64,000 nt of DNA from Aeromonas sobria (GCF_000820145.1 NZ_CDBW01000042.1:32286-96285), one strand, 5' to 3'; positions 24,757 to 33,987 are shown, counted from the first letter of the stretch. Notes: generated by a model from the sequence alone, not told the origin. Program-made: numbers and translations.

Positions 24757-25613
24757 TGTTGGTCGTAAATAATCCCGTCGTTCTGCGTGAGCAGATCAGC
24801 CAATGGCGCCGTGAAGGGCGTGCCATCGCATTCGTGCCCACCATGGGCAACCTGCATCAGGGCCACCTGACCCTGGTGAAAGAGGCGCACAGCCACGCCG
24901 AGAAGGTGGTGGTCAGCATCTTCGTCAACCCGATGCAATTCGACAAGGTTGAGGATCTCGCCAACTACCCGCGCACCCTGGAGCAGGATTGCGCTGCGCT
25001 GGAAGCAGCCGGTGTAGACATGGTGTTCACCCCGACCCCAGAGATCATGTATCCGCAAGGGCTGGCGAGCCAGACCTTCGTCGAGGTGCCGGGCCTCTCC
25101 GGCCTGCTGGAAGGGGCGCTGCGTCCCGGTCACTTCCGTGGGGTCAGCACCGTGGTTACCAAGCTGTTCAATCTGGTGCAGCCGGATGTGGCCTGCTTCG
25201 GTCAGAAGGATTACCAGCAGCTGGCACTGATTCGCAAGATGGTGGCCGACATGGCGATGCCCATCGAGATTGTCGGCGTGCCCACTGTACGAGCCGAAGA
25301 CGGGCTGGCGCTCTCTTCGCGCAACGGTTACCTGACTGCCGCCGAGCGGGCGCTGGCCCCCGAGCTGGCACGCACCATGAACTGGATCGCCGGGCAGATT
25401 GAAGCGGGTGACCACCACCTGCCGTCGCTGGTGGCGCAGGCCAGTCAGCGTCTCGACAACGCCGGTTTCCGTACCGATGCCATCGACATCGTCGATGCCG
25501 CCACCCTCGAATCCGCCACTGACGAGAGCGTGCAGCTGGTGATCCTGATGGCTGCTTATCTGGGCAAGGCCCGCCTTATCGACAATCAAGTGGTCACGCT
25601 GCAACAAGCCTGA
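24756..25613 (+). CDS. panC: Pantothenate synthetase
   Basis: A 285-aa pantoate-beta-alanine ligase, last step of pantothenate synthesis. Motifs: FVPTMGNLHQGHLTLV (HxGH nucleotide site), FVNPMQFDKVEDLANYPRT, RPGHFRGVSTVVTKLFNLV and LALSSRNGYL (KMSKS-like). ATG 24756 matches the family start; a TTG at 24750 is in frame but less likely. panD, which supplies beta-alanine and often follows in other bacteria, is not in this window. Confidence 0.97.
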   Translation: MLVVNNPVVLREQISQWRREGRAIAFVPTMGNLHQGHLTLVKEAHSHAEKVVVSIFVNPMQFDKVEDLANYPRTLEQDCAALEAAGVDMVFTPTPEIMYPQGLASQTFVEVPGLSGLLEGALRPGHFRGVSTVVTKLFNLVQPDVACFGQKDYQQLALIRKMVADMAMPIEIVGVPTVRAEDGLALSSRNGYLTAAERALAPELARTMNWIAGQIEAGDHHLPSLVAQASQRLDNAGFRTDAIDIVDAATLESATDESVQLVILMAAYLGKARLIDNQVVTLQQA

Positions 25614-25637
25614 ACCCGCCACAACCAGGAGGACCCC

Positions 25638-25988
25638 ATGTCCAAGAAGGTTTATTGCATTGCCCAATTCCTGCCCAAACCCGGTCAGGAGCAAGCCCTG
25701 TTTCAGGTGCTGCAGGCGCTCGAGCCCAATACCTTGCGTGAGGATGGTTGCCTGCAATATCGGGTGACCCGCCACATCGCCAGCCCGTTTGCCGAGGGGG
25801 AGAGCTTCCCCATCGTGTTCAACGAGATTTGGCAAGATATGGCGGCTTTCGAAGCCCACTGCCAGCGCGCCGAGATCACCGCGTTCTTCGAGCGTTACTG
25901 CCTGGCGGAAGATGGTTTGGCCGCCAAGTGGAACGTCTGCGTCTATAGCGACGAATCCGAGCAGTACGACGCCCCCGTAAAGAAGTAA
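25638..25988 (+). CDS. Putative quinol monooxygenase (ABM domain)
   Basis: A 116-aa antibiotic biosynthesis monooxygenase-like protein, a small ferredoxin-fold dimer of the YgiN type. Typical stretches: CIAQFLPKPGQEQALFQVLQAL, EDGCLQYRVTRH, FNEIWQDMAAFEAHCQ. AGGAGG precedes the ATG, 24 bp after panC, so it may be co-transcribed with panC. Substrate unknown; family members act on quinols or aromatic compounds or only bind them. Confidence 0.85.
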   Translation: MSKKVYCIAQFLPKPGQEQALFQVLQALEPNTLREDGCLQYRVTRHIASPFAEGESFPIVFNEIWQDMAAFEAHCQRAEITAFFERYCLAEDGLAAKWNVCVYSDESEQYDAPVKK

Positions 25989-26001
25989 TTCCCCCGATTG
26001 C

Positions 26002-26035
26002 CAGCGGACGACCCCTCGGGCGTCCGCTGTTTTTT
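26002..26035 (+). terminator. Terminator after the pan gene cluster
   Basis: CAGCGGACG, ten-base loop, CGTCCGCTG, then TTTTTT. Strong intrinsic terminator 13 bp after the ABM gene. Confidence 0.92.
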
Positions 26036-26132
26036 CGCGCCTGCAATCCGGCGTCCTCCCCCGCGACCCCGCTCGCACCCGCTGTTTTCTCTCTCCACAA
26101 TCGGCCCTGATGGCCGCTACAGGTGTTTATTT

Positions 26133-27512
26133 ATGTTTACCTTGTTTGCTTCATTGCTCTTCTGTCTGCTCTGTTTCGCCCTGACCCGGCTGCCCGCCAC
26201 TGCGCCGCTGTCGCGCAAGGTGCTCGCCGGTCTGCTGCTGGGAGGGCTGTTTGGTCTCGGTCTGCAACTGGGGTGGGGCGCCGATGATGCCGGTGTCCAG
26301 CAGACGCTGGAGTGGGTCAATATCGTCGGCGGCGGCTATGTCAGCCTGCTCAAGGTGGTGATGATGCCGCTGGTGTTCACCTCCATCCTCTCCGCCATCA
26401 ACAAGCTGGAGCAGGCCCAGTCCCTTGGCAAGATTAGTGTCGTGCTGATCGGCTCCATGCTGACCCTGGTGATGATCGCCGGTGTGGTGGGGATGACCAT
26501 TACCCACCTGAGCGGCCTTACCGCCACCGGGCTGTTGAGCCACGGCAGCGACAGCGCCGCCCTGCAACTGAGCATGAGCACCATCGACAGTGCCCAGACG
26601 TTGCCTGCCCTGCTGCTCTCGCTGGTGCCCACCAACTTTGCCGCCGATATGGCGGGTAGCCGCGGCCTCTCGGTGATCGGGGTGGTGATCTTCACCGTGC
26701 TGGCGGGGGTTGCTCTGCTGCAGATGAAGGCGGAGCACCCGGAGGCGGGGGCTCGCGCCGCCGTCGCCATCGATACCCTGCAACTGTGGGTGATGAAGAT
26801 GGTGCGGGTGGTGATTGCGCTCACCCCCTATGGCGTGATGGCGCTGATCGCCCGGGTGGTGGCTCACTATCCCCTGAGCGAGATCCTCAGTCTGCTCGGT
26901 TTTATTCTGGTCTGCTATGTCGCCATTCTGGCGATGTTCGCGGTGCACATGGTGATCCTGCTGCTGATCGGCCAGAACCCGCTGCACTATTTGCGGGAAG
27001 TGTGGGGCGTGCTCACCTTCGCTTTTGTCTCCCGCAGCAGCGCGGCCTCCATCCCCCTCAGCATCGAGACCCAGCAGCGCCTTGGGGTGCCCGCCAGCAT
27101 CGCCAACTTCGCCGCCTCGTTCGGTGCCAATCTGGGTCAGAATGGCTGCGCCGGTATCTACCCGGCCATGATGGTGGCGATGATCGCCCCCATGCTCGGC
27201 ATCAACCCGTTTGATCCCCTGTTCCTGCTCACCCTGCTGCCGGTCATCGCACTCGGCTCCATCGGGGTTGCAGGGGTGGGCGGCGGTGGCACCTTCGCCG
27301 CGCTGATCGTGCTCTCCACCCTCAACTTCCCCATCGCGCTGGTGGGGGTGATGATCGCCATCGAGCCGCTGGTGGACATGGGCCGTACCACCCTCAACGT
27401 CAACGGCTCCATCATGGCGGCGATGATCACCAAGCGGTTGTTGGGCAAACAGCAGCTGGCCCAAGTGCAGAGTCAGGAGCAGGCACTGGAGCAGCCACAG
27501 GCCGCCAGCTAA
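26133..27512 (+). CDS. tcyP: L-cystine transporter, TcyP-like (dicarboxylate/amino acid:cation symporter)
   Basis: A 459-aa DAACS family carrier with 8-10 membrane segments. VSLLKVVMMPLVFTSIL, SRSSAASIPLSIETQQRLGVP (the serine-rich re-entrant loop), FGANLGQNGCAGIYPAM and the transport core DMGRTTLNVNGS match the TcyP/YdjN branch that imports cystine. The longer open frame to 25998 runs through the terminator and is not used. ATG 26133 has AGGTG upstream. Confidence 0.9.
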   Translation: MFTLFASLLFCLLCFALTRLPATAPLSRKVLAGLLLGGLFGLGLQLGWGADDAGVQQTLEWVNIVGGGYVSLLKVVMMPLVFTSILSAINKLEQAQSLGKISVVLIGSMLTLVMIAGVVGMTITHLSGLTATGLLSHGSDSAALQLSMSTIDSAQTLPALLLSLVPTNFAADMAGSRGLSVIGVVIFTVLAGVALLQMKAEHPEAGARAAVAIDTLQLWVMKMVRVVIALTPYGVMALIARVVAHYPLSEILSLLGFILVCYVAILAMFAVHMVILLLIGQNPLHYLREVWGVLTFAFVSRSSAASIPLSIETQQRLGVPASIANFAASFGANLGQNGCAGIYPAMMVAMIAPMLGINPFDPLFLLTLLPVIALGSIGVAGVGGGGTFAALIVLSTLNFPIALVGVMIAIEPLVDMGRTTLNVNGSIMAAMITKRLLGKQQLAQVQSQEQALEQPQAAS

Positions 27513-27533
27513 CCCTGAGTGCCACGCAATATG

Positions 27534-27561
27534 AAAGAAGCCCGCAGTTGCGGGCTTCTTT
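27534..27561. terminator. Terminator between tcyP and the rhodanese gene
   Basis: AAAGAAGCCCGC, short loop, GCGGGCTTCTTT. Symmetric A/T flanks serve both convergent genes. Confidence 0.92.
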
Positions 27562-27594
27562 ATGTCGGCTGTGTTGCCTTGTGGGCAGACGCGG

Positions 27595-28122
27595 TTACTC
27601 GGCAGAGACGGGGTAACCGGCCCCTTTCCATGCGAAGATACCGCCCGGTACCCGATAGACCTGCTGATAGCCCTGAGTCACCGCCCAGGCGGCGGCATTG
27701 TGGCTGCGGCCGCACTTGACGAAGCCGCAGTAGATCACCACCGGACGGGACTTGTCTTCACCCAGCAGCGCCTGGAACTGCTCCGGGGTGCCGCTCCCCT
27801 CGATGATCTCGCTCCAGTTGTCGCCGGACTTGGCCTCCTTCACGAAGACGAAGTTCTTGGCGCCCGGGATGTGCTCTTTCTTGTAGGAGTCCTCATAGGG
27901 CATGGTGTCGATGATCACCAGCTCCTCACCCTTATCCATCCGGGTCTTCAGCTCGGCCACGGTCAGCAGCTGATAGCCCCCCTGCTGCGTCTCTTGCGCC
28001 AGCTGCACCGCCGACTGCTCCAGCTTCACCTCCTGCTCGAACTGGTTGTCGCCACAGCCACCGAGGGCAAAGCTGGCGGCGATCAGCGAGGCCAGCAGGG
28101 TGCGGGATCGCAATGTCATCAT
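27595..28122 (-). CDS. Rhodanese-like domain lipoprotein
   Basis: A 175-aa lipoprotein: signal peptide with lipobox LGGC (residues about 20-23), then a rhodanese domain (VIIDTMPYEDSYKKEHIPGA; active-site loop VIYCGFVKCGRSHNAA with a cysteine at the catalytic position; PGGIFAWKGAGYPV at the end). It probably handles sulfur or senses thiols in the periplasm. The next gene upstream encodes a MauE-like protein 4 bp away, so the two form an operon. Confidence 0.88.
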   Translation of the reverse strand: MMTLRSRTLLASLIAASFALGGCGDNQFEQEVKLEQSAVQLAQETQQGGYQLLTVAELKTRMDKGEELVIIDTMPYEDSYKKEHIPGAKNFVFVKEAKSGDNWSEIIEGSGTPEQFQALLGEDKSRPVVIYCGFVKCGRSHNAAAWAVTQGYQQVYRVPGGIFAWKGAGYPVSAE

Positions 28123-28126
28123 GTCA

Positions 28127-28549
28127 CTACTCCTTTAGAACGGGAAAAACAGGGCGGGAGGGTCGCAGCAGGGCGCCCGCAAGCGTCAGTAGCAGCAGAT
28201 CCCGCACAATGGCTTGTGGCAGCGAGCTGAGATCAGCCTTGCCAAGACAGCCGCAAGAGATGTCGAGCCCAATGGCAATGCCATAGCCCAACACCGGAAT
28301 AAACAGGGCGAGCAGCCCGATCACCAGCCACAGTCCCCAGCGCCGGTTGGCGATGACCGCGAGTCCGGCGCAGAGCTCAAGGGCGATCAGCCCCCAAGCG
28401 ACGAATGGGATCAGTGACGGCCAGATCAGCCCGAAGGCCGCGATCTGTTCGACAAACAGGGCGGGGGAAACCAGCTTGAACCCGGCCGAGGCGACGAAGA
28501 AGCCACCCAGTGCCAGCTTGGCCAGTATGCGCAGCAATGCAGGCATCAT
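28127..28549 (-). CDS. MauE/DoxX-like membrane protein
   Basis: A 140-aa protein with four membrane segments (GGFFVASAGFKL, LIPFVAWGLIALELCAGLAVI, LWLVIGLLALFIPVLGYGIAI, DLLLLTLAGALL) and a DISCGCLG cysteine pair typical of the MauE branch. MauE proteins are linked to periplasmic disulfide or sulfur chemistry. Upstream of and close to the rhodanese lipoprotein gene, so the pair may act together on sulfur or thiols in the envelope; this is inference. Confidence 0.85.
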   Translation of the reverse strand: MMPALLRILAKLALGGFFVASAGFKLVSPALFVEQIAAFGLIWPSLIPFVAWGLIALELCAGLAVIANRRWGLWLVIGLLALFIPVLGYGIAIGLDISCGCLGKADLSSLPQAIVRDLLLLTLAGALLRPSRPVFPVLKE

Positions 28550-28695
28550 CTACCTCTTTATAGAGAGAGATAAATTCTAACCATTACCGATTGAGCCGCA
28601 ATGGCTAAACCCATTGCGAGCAAGATAAATCTCGATTTTGCGGGGAAAAGGGTCGGTACTGGGCATGAACGCCGCAGTCCCGACCCTTATTGCAA

Positions 28696-30057
28696 TCAGG
28701 CAAACTGGGGTAGCCACTGGCGCTGGGCGGCGTACATCTCGTCGAACATCTGCTGAATCTGCTCCAGGGTGCAGACGGTGGCGGTGACCGGATCGAGGGC
28801 CAGCGCGTAGCGGGCGGCATCAAGATCGCCGGTCAGGGCCGCCTGCACGATCAGCTCCTGCACCGCAGTGTTGCTCTTGCACAGGCTGGCGCACTGGGTC
28901 GGCAGTCGCCCCATCGCCTGCGGTTGCAGCCCCTTCTCATCGACCCAAATTGGCACTTCCACCACGCAGTCGGTGGGCAGGTTATCCACCAGCAGCCCTT
29001 CGGGCTGGCAGTTGGCCAGATTGCCGTTGATGCGGGTGCGCTCGCCGCTCACCATGGCGTGGATCAGCTTGGGCCCGTTGAGCATGTTGGGGGCGATGAC
29101 GAAGGGTTTCTCCCCCGCCAGCTGGGCGGTGATCTCCGCTTTGCCAGCGGCGTGGACCTGCTCTTCAAGCGCCAGCAGATTCCAGCGCTGGGGCAGGAAG
29201 TGGTTGATCATCGCCTCGTTCTTGCGGAAATAGGGCAGGTAGTCGCTGCAGTGCCAGTGGTTCTCGGTACACCAGAGGCCGAAGAACTTCAGTACTTCGC
29301 AGCGCACGCCGTCTGCCTCGCGGGTTTTCGGATCATTCACCAGCGCCCGGATCCGCGGCTGCATATCCTCGCCATGGATGGCGAAGCGGGTGATCCAGGT
29401 CATGTGGTTGATCCCGGCGAACTCGTACTCCACCTCGGCGGGCACATCGTGATACATCAGGCGCTGCCAGCGTTCCGGGGTGGAGGGGTGATCCACCCAG
29501 GGGCCGACCCCCAGATAACCGGCCAGTTGGGCGACGGTGTAGCGCACCCCGTAGCAGAGGCCGATGGACTGGATGCCGCTTGCCTCCTTGGCTGCCCAGG
29601 TGAGGGGGGCCAGCGGGTTGGCGTAGTTGATAAAGAGGGCGTTCGGGCAGAGCTCCTCCATATCCCGCAGGATTGCCAGCATGGGTGGAATGTGGCGCAG
29701 GGCGCGGAAGATGCCGCCCGGTCCCATGGTGTCGCCCACCTCCTGGATCACCCCGAATTTGGCCGGGATCGCCATGTCCAGCTTCCAGGGGGCTAGGCCG
29801 CCCACCTGAATGGCGCTGATGACGAAGTCCGCATGGCGAATCGCATCGCGCTGGCTGGTGGTCTGGCTCACCTGCATCGGCAGGCCGGATTGCGCCACCA
29901 TCATGGTGATGAGACGGTGGCTCTGGGCCAGCACCTCGGGATTGAGATCCATCAACACCAGCTCGGTACCCGCCATGGCGGGGTAGGAAAGCAGAGCCGA
30001 GACGATCTGGCGGGTAAACATGACGCTGCCAGCGCCAATAATGGTGATTTTGCTCAT
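28696..30057 (-). CDS. Glycoside hydrolase family 4 enzyme (alpha-galactosidase/6-phospho-glycosidase class)
   Basis: A 453-aa NAD- and metal-dependent GH4 enzyme, closest in pattern to MelA. N-terminal Rossmann motif TIIGAGSVMFTRQIV, MGPGGIFRALRHIP, metal-ligand segments GLCYGVR and GINHMTWI, and the C-terminal LIVQAALTGDLDAARYALALDP. GH4 enzymes cleave glycosides through an oxidised sugar intermediate. It ends a minus-strand cluster, 9 bp after a sugar ABC permease gene, which suggests intracellular cleavage of an imported glycoside. The substrate is not evident. Confidence 0.88.
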   Translation of the reverse strand: MSKITIIGAGSVMFTRQIVSALLSYPAMAGTELVLMDLNPEVLAQSHRLITMMVAQSGLPMQVSQTTSQRDAIRHADFVISAIQVGGLAPWKLDMAIPAKFGVIQEVGDTMGPGGIFRALRHIPPMLAILRDMEELCPNALFINYANPLAPLTWAAKEASGIQSIGLCYGVRYTVAQLAGYLGVGPWVDHPSTPERWQRLMYHDVPAEVEYEFAGINHMTWITRFAIHGEDMQPRIRALVNDPKTREADGVRCEVLKFFGLWCTENHWHCSDYLPYFRKNEAMINHFLPQRWNLLALEEQVHAAGKAEITAQLAGEKPFVIAPNMLNGPKLIHAMVSGERTRINGNLANCQPEGLLVDNLPTDCVVEVPIWVDEKGLQPQAMGRLPTQCASLCKSNTAVQELIVQAALTGDLDAARYALALDPVTATVCTLEQIQQMFDEMYAAQRQWLPQFA

Positions 30058-30066
30058 GTCAGAACC

Positions 30067-31050
30067 TTATTTGAAAAAACGGGAACGCCAGCGTCCCTGT
30101 TGAAGTTGCAGCATGCTGCCGTGGATCATCAGGGCGGCGAGGATCATCACCCCGTAGACCAGTCGGGTCCAGAAGCCGTCGAGACCGGCGCTGATGATGC
30201 CTGCCTCCAGCATGCCGATGATGCAGGCGCCAAACAGGCTGCCCAGCAGAGTGCCTCTGCCCCCCAGTACCGAGGTGCCGCCGATGAAGACGGAGGCAAA
30301 CACCAGCAGCATGTAACCCTGCCCCTGATTGGGCCACCAGCTGCTCATCTCGACGCTGATCAGCACCCCGACCAGCGCGGCGAGCAGCCCCATCAGCATG
30401 AAGAGGCCAAGTCGCATCCGGTTGACCGGCACCCCCATCAGGCGGGCGGCCTCCGGGTTGTCTCCGATGAAGTTGATATTGTCACCCAGCGCGTGATGAG
30501 CCAGCAGCAGCCAGAGCAGCAGCGCTGCCAGCAGGCTCCAGAGGGCCTGGGCCGGTAGCCACTCCCACACTCTGCCAGTCAACAGGGTATGGAGCAGGGT
30601 GTCGCGGATCTCGGGCAGGCTGAGGGCCAGCCCGTCGGCCAGCACAGTGGTGAGGCCGCCGATAAAGAACTGGGTGCCGATGGTGGCGATGATGGAGGGG
30701 ATCTGGAACTGCACGATCAGCAGGGCGTTAAGCAGTCCACACAGCAGTCCACCTGCCATCGCCCCCAGCAGTGCCAGCAGCGGCGAGCCGGTGTGCTGGA
30801 ACAGCCAGGCGAAGATAAATCCCCCCAGCGCGATGACCGCCGGAAAGCTCATGTCGATCTCGCGGGCGATGATCAGCAGAGTCATCCCCAGCGCCAGCAG
30901 TATGGTCAGCGGAATGGTCGAGAGCAGGGAGGTGTAGATCCGGCCATGGAAAAAGGTGACCGGACTGATGCTGGTAAACAGCCCCCACAGCAGCAGCAGG
31001 ATCAGCCCGGTCAGTAAAGGCGCCCGATTGGCGAGCAGGAATTGTCTCAT
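30067..31050 (-). CDS. Sugar ABC transporter permease, ribose type (RbsC-like)
   Basis: A 327-aa permease of the BPD_transp_2 family with about 8-10 membrane helices. Characteristic segments: ALGMTLLIIAREIDMSFPAVIALGG, IIATIGTQFFIGG, NINFIGDNPEAARLMGVPVNRMR and FASVFIGGTSVLGGRGTLLG. It overlaps the ATPase gene by 4 nt. A single permease gene suggests a homodimer. Works with the ATPase and binding protein encoded just upstream. Confidence 0.92.
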   Translation of the reverse strand: MRQFLLANRAPLLTGLILLLLWGLFTSISPVTFFHGRIYTSLLSTIPLTILLALGMTLLIIAREIDMSFPAVIALGGFIFAWLFQHTGSPLLALLGAMAGGLLCGLLNALLIVQFQIPSIIATIGTQFFIGGLTTVLADGLALSLPEIRDTLLHTLLTGRVWEWLPAQALWSLLAALLLWLLLAHHALGDNINFIGDNPEAARLMGVPVNRMRLGLFMLMGLLAALVGVLISVEMSSWWPNQGQGYMLLVFASVFIGGTSVLGGRGTLLGSLFGACIIGMLEAGIISAGLDGFWTRLVYGVMILAALMIHGSMLQLQQGRWRSRFFK

Positions 31051-31805
31051 TGGCTGCCCCTTCTGACGGCATCGAGCAACGCCTGTTGCAGGGTCGGGAG
31101 GGTCATGTCGGCTTTGTGGTACTGGGCGACGATGGCGCCCCTGTCCATTACCACGAAGCGGTCGGCGACTCGGTAGGCATCGGCCATGTTGTGGGTGATC
31201 AGCAGGCAGGCGCGGCCCTGGGCCCGCAGCTGTTCGATAAAGCTGAGTACCTTCTCCACCTCGCCGAGGGAGAGGGCGGTGGTCGGCTCATCGAGGATCA
31301 CCAGCCGGGCATCGAACAGCATGGCGCGGCCGATGGCCAGCCCCTGCCGCTCGCCGCCGGAGAGCAGGCTGACCGGCGCATCGACGTTGGCACCGATGCC
31401 ACGAAAATGGAGCACCCGCAGCAGCTCGGCGGCCCGGCGTCGCTCCTCCTGCCGGTAGATAAAGCCCCAGCGATTGCGCAGATGGCGCCCCAGAAAGAGG
31501 TTGCGCCAGACGCTCTGCTGCTCGCCAAGGGCGCCGCTCTGATAGACGGTCTCGATGCCGAGTCGACGGGCGGTGGGCACATCGTAGTGATCGCCTGCCA
31601 CCGTCTGCCCGGCAACGGTCAGGGTGCCGCTGCCGAACGGTTCGGCACCGGCAATGACCCGGATCAGGGTCGACTTGCCCGCGCCGTTGTCGCCAAGCAG
31701 GGCCACCACTTCACCCGCCCGTTGCTGGAAATGGATATCCCGCAGGGCCTGCACCGGGCCGAACCATTTGTTCAGCCCGTGCAGCTCGAGGGCCAGTGGC
31801 GCCAT
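31047..31805 (-). CDS. Sugar ABC transporter ATP-binding protein
   Basis: A 252-aa single-cassette ATPase with Walker A LLGDNGAGKSTLI, signature LLSGGERQGLAIGRA and Walker B LVILDEPTTALS. Ribose-type ATPases such as RbsA are usually double-length (about 500 aa), so this one is of the half-size FrcA-like form. Its start codon abuts the stop of the binding-protein gene, and its end overlaps the permease. Confidence 0.93.
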   Translation of the reverse strand: MAPLALELHGLNKWFGPVQALRDIHFQQRAGEVVALLGDNGAGKSTLIRVIAGAEPFGSGTLTVAGQTVAGDHYDVPTARRLGIETVYQSGALGEQQSVWRNLFLGRHLRNRWGFIYRQEERRRAAELLRVLHFRGIGANVDAPVSLLSGGERQGLAIGRAMLFDARLVILDEPTTALSLGEVEKVLSFIEQLRAQGRACLLITHNMADAYRVADRFVVMDRGAIVAQYHKADMTLPTLQQALLDAVRRGSQ

Positions 31806-32816
31806 TTAGCGCAGACCTTTGGCCGCCAGCGGGGCGATGAGCGCGATGTTGTCTTTGGTGACAAAACCGGCCCCGGTGTTGATGTCCAGCCCGGCGAAGC
31901 CGTAACGCTCGCTCAGCACCAGCTGGACCACCGAGAGGTAACCCATCAGGTAGGGCTGGCAATCGGCTACCAGTTGCACATAACCGGACTGGATCCCGTC
32001 TGCGGTGGCGGGGGAGAGACTGAAACCGGCGACAAACAGCTCACCGGGTTTGACGGCGGCGTTGCGCAGGAAGTTGCCCATCTGGGCGGTCAGGGCACCG
32101 TGATCCACCAGCACCATCTTCACGTCGGGGTGGGTTGCCAGATAGGAGGTGACGACCGGGGCACCCAGGGACGGGTCTTTGTCCACTTCTTGCGAGATCT
32201 GGATGAAGTCGACCTTCATGCCCGCCTCTTCTAGGGTCTTGATCAGGCCACGGGTGGAGTCGCTGCGCTGGGCGATATCCTTGATGCCCCACACCATGGC
32301 GCGGTCACCCTTCTTCAGGCCGCTGCGGCGCAGGGCCTCTTTGGCCAGATTGATGCCGCGGGTGGCGTTGTTGTCGCCTACATAGCCAAAACCGTTGCTC
32401 AATTCGTTGGCCATGGTGCCGGAGAGCTCGGTATCCACCGAGGTGACCTTGATCCCCTTGGTGATGGCGTCGGCAATCAGCGGCTGGTAGGCGCTGTCGC
32501 CAGGGTGGCCCATCACCACGATGCCTGTGGGCTTGGCGGCCACCGCCTGCTTGAAGTTCTCGATCATTTTCTGGGGTTGCCAGTCGGAGTAGACCAGTCG
32601 CAGATCCACCCCCAGATCTTCTGCTGCCTGTTTGGCGCCATTCTGCACCACGGTGACGTAGGATTCGCCGACCGGGCCGCCGAGATCAAACCAGATGGTC
32701 ATATCCTTGCCGGAGGGGGCGGCACCCACCTGGGAGGCGAGCAGGCAGCCGGACATCAGCAGGCCGGTGAGCCAGCGTTTGGCCCTGTGAGTGTTGCCAG
32801 TGTGCGTGTTGTGCAT
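31806..32816 (-). CDS. Sugar ABC transporter substrate-binding protein (Peripla_BP_4)
   Basis: A 336-aa periplasmic binding protein with signal peptide (WLTGLLMSGCLLASQVGAAPS). The mature part, beginning KDMTIWFDLGGPVGESYVTV, has the ribose/galactose-binding fold: KQAAEDLGVDLRLVYSDWQP, GIVVMGHPGD, VTSVDTELSG, and QPYLMGYLSVVQLVL near the end. ATG 32816 follows AAGGAG. The open frame extends upstream to 33047 but without support. It defines uptake specificity for the GH4-linked transporter; likely ligand is a sugar or glycoside. Confidence 0.9.
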   Translation of the reverse strand: MHNTHTGNTHRAKRWLTGLLMSGCLLASQVGAAPSGKDMTIWFDLGGPVGESYVTVVQNGAKQAAEDLGVDLRLVYSDWQPQKMIENFKQAVAAKPTGIVVMGHPGDSAYQPLIADAITKGIKVTSVDTELSGTMANELSNGFGYVGDNNATRGINLAKEALRRSGLKKGDRAMVWGIKDIAQRSDSTRGLIKTLEEAGMKVDFIQISQEVDKDPSLGAPVVTSYLATHPDVKMVLVDHGALTAQMGNFLRNAAVKPGELFVAGFSLSPATADGIQSGYVQLVADCQPYLMGYLSVVQLVLSERYGFAGLDINTGAGFVTKDNIALIAPLAAKGLR

Positions 32817-32950
32817 GGTGTTTCTCCTTGTTGTTAATGCAGGCGCGGCGGATCCCGTGCCGTGAGGCACTGGCAATCCGCATAACCGGATAAATGCAGT
32901 TGCTGCCACGGTTGGGTGCCGTGCGGTCAAATTTGGTTGATTTTGCAGGT

Positions 32951-33208
32951 TCAAGCGGCTGGGTAGCGGGCCAGCTCCTGATAGGTGCCGGCCGCTTCGC
33001 AGCGAAAGACGGCGGCCGTTTCGCCGCGCTGACACCAGCCCTGCCATTCATCTGGCAGACAGTGCAGGCGAATGGCGAGGCCGCAGCCGGCGCTGAGCTG
33101 GCGCGGCACGTCGCAGACCCGAAACGACTGGTCGTGTTGCTCCAGCCGCTTGCGCAGCCTGACCGTGCCGAGGGTGGAGTGGAACAGGTAGAGGAACTCC
33201 TGCTTCAT
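32951..33208 (-). CDS. DUF3343 small protein (putative Se/S carrier-like)
   Basis: An 85-aa protein starting MKQEFLYLFHSTLGTVRLRK and containing PRQLSAGCGLAIRL, the hallmark cysteine segment of DUF3343 proteins. The ATG overlaps the stop codon of the activase gene by 4 nt, which fixes the start even though a longer frame is open. DUF3343 proteins are annotated as putative selenium/sulfur carrier-like and often accompany 2-hydroxyacyl-CoA dehydratase-type systems. Function in this operon is unproven. Confidence 0.8.
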   Translation of the reverse strand: MKQEFLYLFHSTLGTVRLRKRLEQHDQSFRVCDVPRQLSAGCGLAIRLHCLPDEWQGWCQRGETAAVFRCEAAGTYQELARYPAA

Positions 33209-33987
33209 GATGTGCCTCCCGTGCTGGCGCGAGCGCCGAACAGGGCGGCCCCCAGTGCACCGGCAAACTGGGCATCCGGATGGGTGGCCACCTCGCAGCC
33301 CAACCCTTCGGCCAGATAGTGGCGGAAGGTGGCGCAGTGGCTGACACCGCCGGTAAAGAGCACCGTCGGTCTGGCGCCGAGGCGGCCGATGAAGTTGGCG
33401 CTGCGCCTGGCCATGGAGCGGACGATACCGGCCAGGATCGACTCGGCCGGAATGCCCGCCGAGCGCAGGCTGATCGCCTCCGACTCGGCAAACACGGTGC
33501 ACATACTGCTGATGTCGTGGGGCTCGGCCCCCAGCAGCAGCTCGTCGAGCAGCTCGACCCGTGCACCTAGGGTGCGGGTGATCACCTCGAGAAAGCGGCC
33601 GGTACCGGCGGCGCACTTGTCGTTCATCAGAAAGTCGGTGAGGTTGCCGTCGCCATCAAGCTGGATCACCTTGCTGTCTTGGCCGCCGATGTCGATGACG
33701 GTGTGTACCGATGGGCAGAGCAGGCGGGCACCCAGCCCGTGACAGGAGATCTCGGTGACCCGGCGATCGGCGAATTGCGCCAGATCCCGGCCATAGCCGG
33801 TCAGGGTCAGATGGGGTCGTTGGGGCAGCTCGGCCGACAGTTCGGCCCAGCCTTGCTCGATGGCTGCCAGCGGACGAAAAGGGGTTGGCACCAGAAAGCG
33901 GCGGACAATACGCCCGCCGTCCCGGCTATCAAACAGGATCCCTTTGGTCGCAGTGGAGCCCGAGTCAATCCCGATGGAGAGTGACAC
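33205..33987 (-). CDS. yjiL: Acyl-CoA dehydratase activase, YjiL-like (BadF/BadG/HgdC family)
   Basis: A 260-aa ASKHA-fold ATPase that transfers an electron to a 2-hydroxyacyl-CoA dehydratase. Phosphate loop SIGIDSGSTATKGILFD at the start, DIGGQDSKVIQL in the middle, and iron-sulfur cysteines in NDKCAAGTGRFLE and HDISSMCTVFAE. Such activases bind a 4Fe-4S cluster across a homodimer. The partner gene (yjiM-like) lies 9 bp upstream; the DUF3343 gene overlaps the end. Confidence 0.92.
   Translation of the reverse strand: MSLSIGIDSGSTATKGILFDSRDGGRIVRRFLVPTPFRPLAAIEQGWAELSAELPQRPHLTLTGYGRDLAQFADRRVTEISCHGLGARLLCPSVHTVIDIGGQDSKVIQLDGDGNLTDFLMNDKCAAGTGRFLEVITRTLGARVELLDELLLGAEPHDISSMCTVFAESEAISLRSAGIPAESILAGIVRSMARRSANFIGRLGARPTVLFTGGVSHCATFRHYLAEGLGCEVATHPDAQFAGALGAALFGARASTGGTS

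Noticed and set aside
31050..32234. 394-codon plus-strand ORF opposite the sugar ABC genes
   Set aside because: Shadow frame. The minus-strand genes carry all ABC motifs and tight overlaps.
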